This document shows positions 25,065 through 34,100 of a DNA stretch of 64,000 bases, in pieces. The position numbers were made by a program, and so were the translations under genes. Source of the DNA: Bacteroidia bacterium. GTDB lineage: Bacteria; Bacteroidota; Bacteroidia; SpSt-205. Position 1 is the first letter of the stretch; each line of letters opens with the position of its first letter. Where the stretch lies: NCBI GenBank assembly GCA_026414975.1, contig JAOAHZ010000002.1, positions 1 through 64,000 of the forward strand, in the 5' to 3' direction. The notes below the pieces were generated by a model. It worked only from the letters and a program-made list of their open reading frames with translations, made no database searches and was not told where the DNA came from.

Positions 25065-25620
25065 GCAGCGGCGCTTGATTGTCTGGAGCTTGACAGGTTT
25101 AGCGGCGGCAGCAGGTCTTTTCTTCTTAGGTCAGCGCCGGTCAGTCCTTTCCAAGCCCTCCGCTCAGGAGGAGATAAGTCTTGCTTTTTGGCAAGCAGAA
25201 GCAGGCACACCCCCTACACCAGAAAAGAAAAAGTACCTCGCCTCTCTCCTAAATCAGATTCCCGACTCCTCCGCCTCATCCTACGCCTTGGCCGTTACCT
25301 ATCTTCTAATCTATGGTGCTGAGGAGCTCTCCGCCCCGCCTATGGTGTATATCCAGCGCCTTCAACAACTGCGCTCGGTGCCTTCTGTATTAGCTTACCT
25401 CGGGCGGCTTGCCTATCACACGGGACAAATAGAAAAAGCTCAAAAGTATCTCCGAGAAGCGATTGAATCAGACCCTACTTGCGGAACCGCTTATCTTTTC
25501 CTCAGCCGGATTGAGTCAGACTCAGCGTGTGCATGGCTCACTCGAGGGGCTCAAGCCACTTACACACCGGCGGAGCGCCTTTTTAGAGATCAGCTCAAGG
25601 CCCGTTTGAGTTGCTCTTAG
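25042..25620 (+). CDS. Membrane-anchored TPR-like protein
   Basis: About 192 residues: a short basic N-terminus, one transmembrane helix (VWSLTGLAAAAGLFFL), then a helical region with tetratricopeptide-like repeats, the clearest being LGRLAYHTGQIEKAQKYLREAIESDPTC-type. It is probably inner-membrane-anchored with the repeats in the periplasm, acting as a protein scaffold. The start is uncertain: TTG at 24991, 25042 or 25075 are all in frame. I chose 25042 because it gives a modest 23-base overlap with the HU gene. The 3' end overlaps the convergent gene by 26 bases. Confidence 0.6.
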   Translation: MNASPRSEQRRLIVWSLTGLAAAAGLFFLGQRRSVLSKPSAQEEISLAFWQAEAGTPPTPEKKKYLASLLNQIPDSSASSYALAVTYLLIYGAEELSAPPMVYIQRLQQLRSVPSVLAYLGRLAYHTGQIEKAQKYLREAIESDPTCGTAYLFLSRIESDSACAWLTRGAQATYTPAERLFRDQLKARLSCS

Positions 25621-27367
25621 ACTCCACTTCCCCACCCCACACCTCTTCCCGCAGAAGCTCCCCTTTAGGACTGAAGTAGCGCCATCGTCCCACTTTTTGC
25701 CCTTGTTCGTAAAAGCCCTGCACCTTGATAAGGCCGTTCGGGAAATATTCCACATACTCCCCTTCCATCTGAGAGTCAATCAAGGTATATCGGCGCTTGA
25801 CCACCCCATTTGGATAATACTCCTCTTGAGGCCCATCGGTCATCGTATCTTTTTCTATCTCAGCGAGCACTTGAATAGACTTACCCAGTGTATCGCTTCG
25901 CTGCTGCGACTTATCTTCCGCCCGCCAAAGGGCTCTAAGCTCTATTTTCACATGCAAGCTGTCTGAGCGGCTAAGGGTCAAGTAGATTTGATGGAACGGA
26001 TGCAGCTCTTGCTGCCAACGATCGGTCGCAGAAGGAGCAAGCCAGCCTTCGAGCCAAGAAGGTCGCTGGCAGTCTAAGTACCCCCCCACGAGAACCTTCT
26101 CTACGGAGAACCCCGGAAAGTCCGAGCGGCTATACAGACTCTGACGACTTAGAAAGGCATCTATCCATTCTCGGAGCGGGCCTGGGTTTCTGGCAAAAAG
26201 GAGCCACTCGCCCACCTGCATCAGATATGGACGCTCCCACCCCTTGAATGCTTCTCCATAGAGCCAACGAAAAAGCCCCCCTACCCGCACTTGATGAATA
26301 GAATAACCCCGATAGCTAAGGACCTTATCTTGGGGGAAAATCGACAGCTTATCCCCTGTCCACAAGCGGTACAGCAGATACAGTTCAGTTCCGTACACCA
26401 AGCCCACCTCTCCAGCCAGGCGAGAAAAGAAGTCCGCATAAGAGAGCCGTAGATTTTTTTCTGCCTCACGGATTTCTACTCGATGCTGGGGATACAGATG
26501 AGCATGAAAAAGGGAATCAAACACCCCCACGCGCAGCATGAATAGCGCCGTCGTAGAAGGAGGGCAAAGGTCTGCTAAGGAGGGGGAAGTCTGAGCTAAA
26601 TGACGCCAAATAGGAGCCGAAGCAAGCGCCCGTCCCTTGAGGATAAGACCTTCCTCGGTGAAGCGAAGCTCCATTTGAAGGGTATCTAAGGCATAAAGCG
26701 CATTCAACAAAGGATGATCCAAGAGTCTTTGAAGAGCCTTTCCGGTTGTGAGGAGTAGGAAGGCTCCCTGCTCTTCTAAAAGCGCCTTTCCCCATTCCTC
26801 TGGAAGCTCAGCCACCCTCTCCCCCGAAAGGAACCGAGTAAGAAGCTGAGGCTGAGTGGAATAAGCCAAGATTTCCCCCGCAGGCGCCAAATACCCCTTT
26901 CTGAGCTTCCAGAGCCCATAGCCCCCTCCAGCATCGATTGTCTCTACCTTCCATGCGTGAAGCTGAGCCAAGCGCTGCATTTCTCCTCGCCAATCTCCTA
27001 TCCGAGCGAGAAAAGGAGCGTCTATAAGGTATAGGGTCCCCTCTGGATAAGTCGCAATCAGCAAGGCATGTCCGGCCAGCCAGTTTTGTATATCTGCATC
27101 GGCATGCAATAGAGAATCCCAAGCTTGACCCAATGAAGCTAAAGAGGCCAGATGGGGACTCTGATTCAGATCATCGCTAAGGGGGCTGTGTTGAATCGCT
27201 CGCCACATCTGACTGAAAGAGGGCGTATAAGCCACGAGCAAGTAATCGGCTGGAATGTTCTGCCAGAGAGAGGGGCGCTGAGGCGCGCGCATGAAACGCC
27301 TGTACATCCACGTCCCACCTAAGACCAAGATCAGAAAAAGAAAAAATCCCGCTGCGAGACGACGCAT
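25595..27367 (-). CDS. Large membrane-anchored protein with C-terminal YwqK/MORN-like repeats
   Basis: 590 residues from the ATG at 27367 (MRRLAAGFFLF). There is an N-terminal transmembrane anchor, then a long region of unrecognised fold that resembles DUF3352-type proteins (starting NIPADYLLVAYTPS, with many short beta strands). The C-terminus has tandem repeats of the form EYYPNGVVKRRY, EYFPNGLIKVQG, RYFSPKGELLREE, which are YwqK/MORN-like. The repeats suggest surface or structural interaction rather than a toxin-antitoxin role. The start lies 2 bases after the sod stop, so the two genes form an operon. Confidence 0.7.
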   Translation of the reverse strand: MRRLAAGFFLFLILVLGGTWMYRRFMRAPQRPSLWQNIPADYLLVAYTPSFSQMWRAIQHSPLSDDLNQSPHLASLASLGQAWDSLLHADADIQNWLAGHALLIATYPEGTLYLIDAPFLARIGDWRGEMQRLAQLHAWKVETIDAGGGYGLWKLRKGYLAPAGEILAYSTQPQLLTRFLSGERVAELPEEWGKALLEEQGAFLLLTTGKALQRLLDHPLLNALYALDTLQMELRFTEEGLILKGRALASAPIWRHLAQTSPSLADLCPPSTTALFMLRVGVFDSLFHAHLYPQHRVEIREAEKNLRLSYADFFSRLAGEVGLVYGTELYLLYRLWTGDKLSIFPQDKVLSYRGYSIHQVRVGGLFRWLYGEAFKGWERPYLMQVGEWLLFARNPGPLREWIDAFLSRQSLYSRSDFPGFSVEKVLVGGYLDCQRPSWLEGWLAPSATDRWQQELHPFHQIYLTLSRSDSLHVKIELRALWRAEDKSQQRSDTLGKSIQVLAEIEKDTMTDGPQEEYYPNGVVKRRYTLIDSQMEGEYVEYFPNGLIKVQGFYEQGQKVGRWRYFSPKGELLREEVWGGEVESKSNSNGP

Positions 27368-27369
27368 GC

Positions 27370-28086
27370 TCAGCCAAGCAGAGCCTCTACTTGAGCCCAG
27401 TTCAAATGCTCCCACACCGCCGTGAGGTATTCTAATCGACGGTTTTGGTACCTAAGATAGTAGGCATGCTCCCACACATCAATCCCCAACACAGGCTTGC
27501 CTTGAATCTCAGCGTAGGGCATGAGGGGATTGTCTTGATTAGGTGTGGATAGAATACGCAGCTTGCCCGTTGGAGTGAGTACGAGCCATGCCCACCCCGA
27601 TCCAAAGTGTTTGGCGGCCACATCTAAAAACTGTCCCCGAAAAGCTCCCCAGCTCTCAAACTCTGACGCAATGCGCTTTTGAAGGCTCATGGATGGCTCT
27701 TGTTTCTTGGGAGTGAGGATTTGCCACCAGAATGTGTGATTCCAGTGCCCTCCACCGTGATTGCGAACCGTCATCCGCTGAGCCGAAGGAACTTTTTCCA
27801 AACTGGATAAAAGCTCCTCCAAGGGCACGGTTTGAAAGGCTGTCAAACTCTCCAAGGCCTTGTTGAGGGTATTCACATACGTCGCGTGATGCCCTTGATG
27901 ATGTACATTCATGGTCTGAGCGTCAATCGCTGGTTCTAAAGCATTGTACGAATAGGGAAGGTCTGGGAGCTTATACGGATAAGTGCCTGTGAGGCTATCT
28001 GATTCCCACCGATAGCCTTGACGAGCCCAACCGAGCCGTGAGAGAGCCAAAGCCCCCACACTAAGCAAAAAGGTTCTCCGATTCAT
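27370..28086 (-). CDS. Superoxide dismutase (Fe/Mn family) with an export signal
   Basis: A 238-residue enzyme that turns superoxide into oxygen and hydrogen peroxide. Metal ligands are visible: His in MNVHHQGHH, His in GGHWNHTFWW, and Asp/His in DVWEHAYY. The first ~25 residues form a Tat-type leader (NRRTFLLSVGALALSRLGWA), so the enzyme probably works outside the cytoplasm, which is less common for this family. Whether iron or manganese is used cannot be told. The start is the ATG at 28086, 6 bases after TACCTTTG; the TTG upstream is part of that box. Confidence 0.92.
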   Translation of the reverse strand: MNRRTFLLSVGALALSRLGWARQGYRWESDSLTGTYPYKLPDLPYSYNALEPAIDAQTMNVHHQGHHATYVNTLNKALESLTAFQTVPLEELLSSLEKVPSAQRMTVRNHGGGHWNHTFWWQILTPKKQEPSMSLQKRIASEFESWGAFRGQFLDVAAKHFGSGWAWLVLTPTGKLRILSTPNQDNPLMPYAEIQGKPVLGIDVWEHAYYLRYQNRRLEYLTAVWEHLNWAQVEALLG

Positions 28087-28092
28087 ACACGG

Positions 28093-28100
28093 CAAAGGTA
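28093..28100 (-). promoter_or_regulatory. TAnnTTTG box of the sod gene
   Basis: TACCTTTG, then CCGTGT, then ATG at 28086. Confidence 0.65.
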
Positions 28101-28111
28101 GAGGGTAAAAG

Positions 28112-29578
28112 CTAAGGCTTTTCGCTGGGAACAGGGTAGCGTTTATCTTTTACGCGAGCGAAGCCACCCCGAGCTTTCTGAATGATACCCGTGCGGTTGG
28201 TTTCTACGCCGAGCTTTTCTGCCTCCTTGTAGTATAGGCGAGCATTATGCCAGTCCGCAGCTCTCTCGTAAAGCTGCGCTAAGTACAGAGCTGCATAAGC
28301 CTGCATCCAGCGGTTTTTCTGGGGCACCTGACGAGTAGCCTGATAGTAAGCAAAACGAGCTGACTCCTCCCGATTGGAGCGATGGTACAAGCGTCCGTAG
28401 GTATAATACAGAGCGGTGCGCTGATCGCCCGAGAGACGCGCTACCTGCAGACGCAAAGCCTCCAAAGTATCCTGAGCAGCGCTGTACTGACGACCATGAA
28501 GAAGCCAACGGGCAGCCCATAAACGCCGCTCTACTGTATCCGGAGGCGTCTGTAGCCACTGACGCGCTAAATCCTGAGATAAAAGGTCTTCTTCCCAGAG
28601 TAGTTTTTCATAAGCGATGGCACGCCGCCAGGCCTTTTCAGCTCCTAAGGAGTCGCCTTGACTCCACGCTATATAACCTGACCAGGTCTGGTAAGCCGCC
28701 ACCCCAAAGGGCTGCGTTTGAATCTCGCCGAAAGCATGCCAAGCCTTCAAAGCCTTGTCCCACTTGCCGCTGTATAAATACAACTTACCCAGCCAATAGT
28801 ACGGATACGGAAAGCGACTAATCTGCGGGCGAGCGACAAGCTGAAGGAGTAAAGACTCTGCTTCAGCAAAACGCCCCTCTTCCAATGCATAAAGAGCGAT
28901 AGAAAATCGCCAGAGGTAAGGGGGTTCTTTATGAGCAAAAAGCTCGCGACGACACGTATCTAACCAAGCCGCAGCCAATGTATCTAAGTTTCTCAGCACA
29001 TAGAAGTAAAGCAAACTGGATTCCCACACTGTGTAACTATTAGGCAAACAGGCGCGTCGCAAAGCGTTCAGAGCGCTTTGCCAGCGACTCTCAACTTTAC
29101 CCGGAAGCCAATCTCCATAAGGAGGAGGTATCGTAGCAAAAATCACCTGCCACAGGCCTACCCACTGCTGCGTAAGAGGGTCCTTGAGTAATCCCTTTTG
29201 AAGGAAGCGCCAACTTTTCCACGCTGCATAACCGGCAGAGAGCCAATCCTGTTCCAAAGTATGCAATATGGCCCGCTGAGCATAAACATCAGCGGCTAAC
29301 TCAGGCAAAGCCGGTGCAATCTGCCTCTCAAAGAGACGCTCACTGAGCTGAGTAACCTCCCAAAAACTTTTACGCTCACTGGGGTGAATAGGAAAGAGGG
29401 CTTTGAAGAAAGCTACCCGATGCTGGTCCCAAGTGGCATAAGAGCCATTCCATTCAGCGGTGATCTCACGCTCTGCTGTTTCAAAGTCTAGGTCCCACAG
29501 CGCATACAGAAAGGAGGCCCGCTGCGCACAAAGAACACTAAGGCATAGACTTAGCCACCTCCATGTAAAACGCCTCAT
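28112..29578 (-). CDS. Secreted TPR-repeat protein
   Basis: 488 residues from the ATG at 29578 (MRRFTWRWLSLCLSVLCAQ), which gives a clean signal peptide. The rest is almost entirely alpha-helical with tetratricopeptide-like repeats rich in Ala, Leu, Tyr and Trp (for example the units around YYWLGKLYLYSGKWDKALK and AYAALYLAQLYERAADW). It is probably periplasmic and involved in protein-protein contacts. The start lies inside the 3' end of the zinc-ribbon gene (41-base overlap), so it belongs to the rpoC-nif3-zinc ribbon chain. No enzyme motif is seen. Confidence 0.75.
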   Translation of the reverse strand: MRRFTWRWLSLCLSVLCAQRASFLYALWDLDFETAEREITAEWNGSYATWDQHRVAFFKALFPIHPSERKSFWEVTQLSERLFERQIAPALPELAADVYAQRAILHTLEQDWLSAGYAAWKSWRFLQKGLLKDPLTQQWVGLWQVIFATIPPPYGDWLPGKVESRWQSALNALRRACLPNSYTVWESSLLYFYVLRNLDTLAAAWLDTCRRELFAHKEPPYLWRFSIALYALEEGRFAEAESLLLQLVARPQISRFPYPYYWLGKLYLYSGKWDKALKAWHAFGEIQTQPFGVAAYQTWSGYIAWSQGDSLGAEKAWRRAIAYEKLLWEEDLLSQDLARQWLQTPPDTVERRLWAARWLLHGRQYSAAQDTLEALRLQVARLSGDQRTALYYTYGRLYHRSNREESARFAYYQATRQVPQKNRWMQAYAALYLAQLYERAADWHNARLYYKEAEKLGVETNRTGIIQKARGGFARVKDKRYPVPSEKP

Positions 29579-30329
29579 CCACGAGGAAGCGTCCGCAGCT
29601 TTCACAAATGATAATCTTATCCCGCTGAGTGATCTCCCGATGAAGCTCACGGGGCAAGAGCGTGTAACAGCCCCCACAAGCGTAACGCCCTTCCAACCTT
29701 TCGGTAGGGATGACATGAACGACCGCCTTTCCCCCTCGCAGAGACCGCCTCCGACGCTCAAAAAGCTGAAAGAGTCGAGGGTCTTGCGCTTGAAGGTGCT
29801 GGCTCAGAGCCTTGATTTGCTCCAGAAGCTGGACTTCCTGTTCGGCAGTGTGTTGTTTGATCGCTTCAAGGCGCTGCTCTCGCTCAGCGATTCGCGTTTG
29901 TAGCTCGCGGAGCTTTACTTCATCTTCCCGGTATTTTTGGCGGAAGCTCTCAGCCTTATGTTGCAGGCGCCGAATATCCTGTAAGTTCTTCTCTATCGTG
30001 AGGCGAGTCTCTTTGATTTCCGTCTCAATATCAAAGTACTCCTGATTTGTGCGAACCGCCTCCAGTTTTTTACGCAGCTTTTGTTCATGGTCGCGCAGAC
30101 TATCGTTGCTAACGTGTAAGGCCCCGATCTCAGTTTCTGTCTGACGAATCAGCTCGCCCACTTCTGCCAGCGCATGCTGGAGCGTACTGACCTTGTCGCG
30201 TAAATCTTCTATTTGCTGGGGGAGGTCCCCTTGCCGAGCTCGCACCGCATACAAGCGGTCATACAACACTTGGAGCTGAATAAGCTCCACGAGTCGTTCT
30301 CGGATGAGTGCATTATCTGTGGTGGTCAT
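29538..30329 (-). CDS. Coiled-coil protein with C-terminal C4 zinc ribbon
   Basis: A 263-residue protein. About residues 10-180 form a long coiled coil full of Glu, Arg, Gln and Leu heptads. A C-terminal zinc ribbon follows with two Cys pairs, CGGC in YACGGCYTLL and CESC in IICESCGRFL. This is the pattern of the DUF164/CdsZ-like family, often encoded next to nif3, as here. The role is uncertain; links to translation or secretion have been proposed for relatives. Start and stop of the pair overlap as ATGA with the nif3 gene. Confidence 0.85.
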   Translation of the reverse strand: MTTTDNALIRERLVELIQLQVLYDRLYAVRARQGDLPQQIEDLRDKVSTLQHALAEVGELIRQTETEIGALHVSNDSLRDHEQKLRKKLEAVRTNQEYFDIETEIKETRLTIEKNLQDIRRLQHKAESFRQKYREDEVKLRELQTRIAEREQRLEAIKQHTAEQEVQLLEQIKALSQHLQAQDPRLFQLFERRRRSLRGGKAVVHVIPTERLEGRYACGGCYTLLPRELHREITQRDKIIICESCGRFLVDEAFYMEVAKSMP

Positions 30330-31108
30330 ATCCAGTATTCAATGGGACTGGTTCGTATGCGAGTGGAAAAAATAGGAAGGGTCGGGAAGGACTGTTGCAA
30401 GTAAGCCGCAATATGGTCAGCTATCCGCACTTCAGATTCGTAATGACCAATGTCTATCAGCCAGAGGCGACCTTGAGCTTCAAAGAAGCGATGATAGGGA
30501 ATATCGGCTGTGAGGAAAGCATCCACGCCCATCTTTAGAGCCTCTGGAAGCAGAAAGCTGCCTGCGCCACCACACACCGCCACACGCTGGATGCTTGTCT
30601 GCGGGCCTCGGGCATAGCGCAAAGCAGGAATGCCCAAAGTTTGCTGAACATGCTTGAGGAAGTCCTCCACAGGCAGAGCCGTTGGTCCTACGCCAACGTA
30701 ACCCGCCCCATGATCCCCCCCCTCATTTTTGAGGAAAGACTCCGGTTTGAGGCCCAGCGCACGACAGAGCACGAAACTGACCCCTTCTTTCGCATGGTCT
30801 AAGTTCGTATGCATCGCATACACCGCAACCTCGGCTCGGATAAAATCATAAATCATTCGGTCCGCAAAGCTATCCCAAAGGAGGCGCTGTTTCTGGCCAA
30901 ACCAGATGGGATGATGTGTAATAACTAAGTTGGCTGAGAGAGCTTGAGCTTCTTGGAGGATAGCTGGGCTGATGTCCAAGGCCGTCAATATAGCCGATAC
31001 AGAGCGATCAGGCTCCCCCCACAATAGGCCTACCGTATCATAACTTTCGGCCCAATCAGGAGGAGCCCATGCCTCCAGTTGGCGTATAACCTCACGGATT
31101 TGGGTCAC
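30326..31108 (-). CDS. NIF3-like dinuclear metal protein
   Basis: A 260-residue member of the NIF3 (GTP cyclohydrolase I type 2 homolog) family. Metal-binding motifs are visible as THHPIWF near residue 65 and MHTNLDHA near 98, with the C-terminal part carrying DIPYHRFFEAQ and DIGHYESE. Members form toroidal hexamers with two metal ions per subunit; the cellular substrate is not settled. The GTG start overlaps the rpoC stop by four bases (GTGA), which attaches this gene to the RNA polymerase operon. Confidence 0.9.
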   Translation of the reverse strand: MTQIREVIRQLEAWAPPDWAESYDTVGLLWGEPDRSVSAILTALDISPAILQEAQALSANLVITHHPIWFGQKQRLLWDSFADRMIYDFIRAEVAVYAMHTNLDHAKEGVSFVLCRALGLKPESFLKNEGGDHGAGYVGVGPTALPVEDFLKHVQQTLGIPALRYARGPQTSIQRVAVCGGAGSFLLPEALKMGVDAFLTADIPYHRFFEAQGRLWLIDIGHYESEVRIADHIAAYLQQSFPTLPIFSTRIRTSPIEYWI

Positions 31109-34100
31109 GAGCTGGAAGCTCCTTGTTCCTTCTTTTTCCGACTCGTACGGGTGGAAGCCTTGGTCCTATCTGAGCTTTGTGAGACGGTGGAGCGAACCTT
31201 AGGGGTTTGAGCTGACTGAGGCTTCTGAACGGGAGGCAGCTCCAGTAGCTCGGGAACAGGCAGCTTGTACTCCACTTGCTCTCGTAGGCGTTCTATGTAG
31301 CCCGTGCCAGCCGGTATCTTCTGTCCAGTGATGACATTTTCTTTCAACCCGACCAGTTCATCGGTGCGAGCCGTGACCGCTGCATCTATTAGGACGCGAA
31401 TGGTCTCTTGGAATGAAGCGGCAGAGAGCCAGCTACGAGTCGTAGCAGCAGCTTTAGATATACCTAAGAGTTTGGGCTGAGCGATAGCTGGTCGAGCCGG
31501 ACGAGCCTGGATTTCAGGTCGTCCCTCCGCTCGCAAGGCTTCATTCGCTTCTTCCAACTGCATCTGGGTGATAAAAGAACCTACCTGAACCTCTACCGAT
31601 CCGCCGGGGTCCGTAACAATGTACTTTCCAGCGAGGAGAGAGTTCTCTTGGAAGTACTCGGATTTATCCACCACTTCCTCGGGCAGGAATATAGTGTCTC
31701 CCGGTTCTACAATCTCCACCTTCTGAAGCATCTGCCGCAAAATGATCTCTAAATGCTTGGTACTGATACGCACAGCCTGGGGAGCATAAATAAGCTGGAT
31801 GTTGCGCAGGAGGTACTCAGCCACAGCCGAGACCCCGAGAATCCGTAAAATATCATGGGGACTGATGGGGCCATCGCAGAGAGGCTGTCCCGCCCGAACT
31901 TTATCTCCATCCTGAACGAGAAGCAAGCGAGAGGTAGGCACCTGATGCAAGACCGAGATTTTTCCATCTGAGGATACAACTTCCAGCTCTTGACGAGTAG
32001 AGCGGCGGCGAGTGCGCATGCGAACGATACCATCTATCTCAGCCAAGACAGCCGCTCCGTTGGGTGAGCGAGCTTCAAAAAGCTCCGTAACCTTAGGTAG
32101 CCCTCCTGTGATGTCAGCGGTTTTAGCTGCTTGAACCGGAGTCCGAGCGAGAATCGTCCCAGGAGCCACCCGATCACCATCTTTCACCATGAGACGAGCA
32201 TTCACGGGGAGGGTAAAAGTCTCCAACACTTCGCCGTAATCATTGAGTATCTCAATCGCCGGTGTGAGAAACCGATCTGCCGATTCTGTAACAATGTATT
32301 CATCCTGCTGAGACTCCTCTATGTGTTCTTTGCGGTAGGTCTTACCCTCTAAAAGGCTTTGCCAGCGTACAATACCGCCCTCACTCGTGAGGATATGGCG
32401 TGCATAGGGGTCCCAGGTACAGATTTCTTGCCCCTTGGAAACAAGCTGACCTGGAACAACCTTCAAAGTGGAAGCATATGGCACATCTGCCCGCCAAATG
32501 ACCTGACCTGTCTGAGGATGACGAATGAAAACCTCCGTCGTGCGACTCAGCACGACGACTTCATTCTCACCCCGATAAAGACGCTCTACCGTGCGTAGGT
32601 CCTCGCTGAATTCGACGATACCTTCGTATTTAGCTTTGAGGGCATTTTGACCAGCTATGCGCTGGGCTGCCCCGCCTGTGTGGAATGTACGCAAGGTAAG
32701 TTGAGTTCCAGGCTCACCGATGGATTGAGCGGCGATGATGCCCACAGCTTCGCCAATCTCTACGAGACGCCCAATAGCTAAATGCCGACCATAGCACTTC
32801 TGGCAAATCCCACGCTCGGCTTCGCAGGTAATAGGCGAGCGAACCTCCACCGATTCTATGCCCGCTTCTTCTATTACTTTGGCTATCTCATCGGTAATCT
32901 CTTCTCCAGCCCCACATAGCTTATCGCCTGTGAGAGGATGGTAAATATCGTTCAGAGAAAACCGCCCCGCTATACGAGACGATAGCGACTCTACTAGTTC
33001 ATCGTTCTCATCGTATAGAGCTGTAATACGCAGGCCTCTCAGCGTCCCGCAGTCGTGTTCCGTGATAACGACATCCTGAGCCACATCTACGAGTTTGCGG
33101 GTGAGATAGCCAGCGTCCGCTGTCTTGAGGGCGGTGTCAGCCAGTCCTTTTCGGGCGCCGTGAGTAGAGATGAAGTATTCTATTACATTTAGCCCTTCTC
33201 GGAGGCTGGAGAGGATGGGCGTCTCTATAATCTCCCTAGCGCCGAGGCGGCGCTGAGGTTTATTCATTAGACCCCGCAAGGCGCAGAGCTGACGGACTTG
33301 TTCCCGAGACCCCCGAGCCCCCGAGTGCATCATCATGTAAATAGGGTTGAAGCCATTTTCGTGTGACTTTAGCTCTCGAATAAGCTGGTCGGTGATTTCA
33401 TTAGAGGTCCGAGTCCAGAGGTCGATGATTTTATTGTAGCGCTCGCCATCGCTTATTAGCCCCATAGCATACTCTTGTCGGATTTCTTCACGCTGCTGGA
33501 AGGCCTCCTGAATAAGCCGTTCGCGGTTGGAGGGCACTATCACATCGTGCAAGGTGAAAGATAACCCACCCTTGAAAGCCGACTGAAACCCTAACTCCTT
33601 GATTTTATCCAAGAACTCGGCCGTACGGCGATGATCGGTGCGACGGAAAACTTCCATAATCACATCTCGGATAGCCCCTTTTGTGAGGAGCCCGTTCACG
33701 TAGGGCATCTCGGGCGGGAGGGTTTGATTGAAGATGACCCGTCCAGCGGTAGTAGTGATGCGCTTCCACCGACCTATGACTTCTTGATACTTATCCTCTG
33801 GCTCATCTCCAAGAACCCAAACCGGCTTATCGGCTGGAAGGCGCACCGTTACAATAGCATGCATGTCTATCTGCCCAGCGTGGTAGGCTTGGAGAACATC
33901 TATGGTATCGGCAAAGGTGGTGTTTTCACCCTTGGCCCCTCGGCGCAGCTTTGTGATATAGTACAAGCCCAGTACCATGTCTTGAGACGGTACAGCGATA
34001 GGGGCTCCGTTGGCGGGATGGAGGATATTGTGGCTGGAAAGGAGGAGAACCTGAGCTTCCATAATGGCAGCTTGGCTCAGGGGTACATGTACGGCCATCT

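Noticed and set aside
25595-25850. YwqK-like repeats as evidence of a toxin-antitoxin system
   Set aside because: The repeats are the tail of a long membrane-anchored protein in an operon with superoxide dismutase, and no toxin gene is present.
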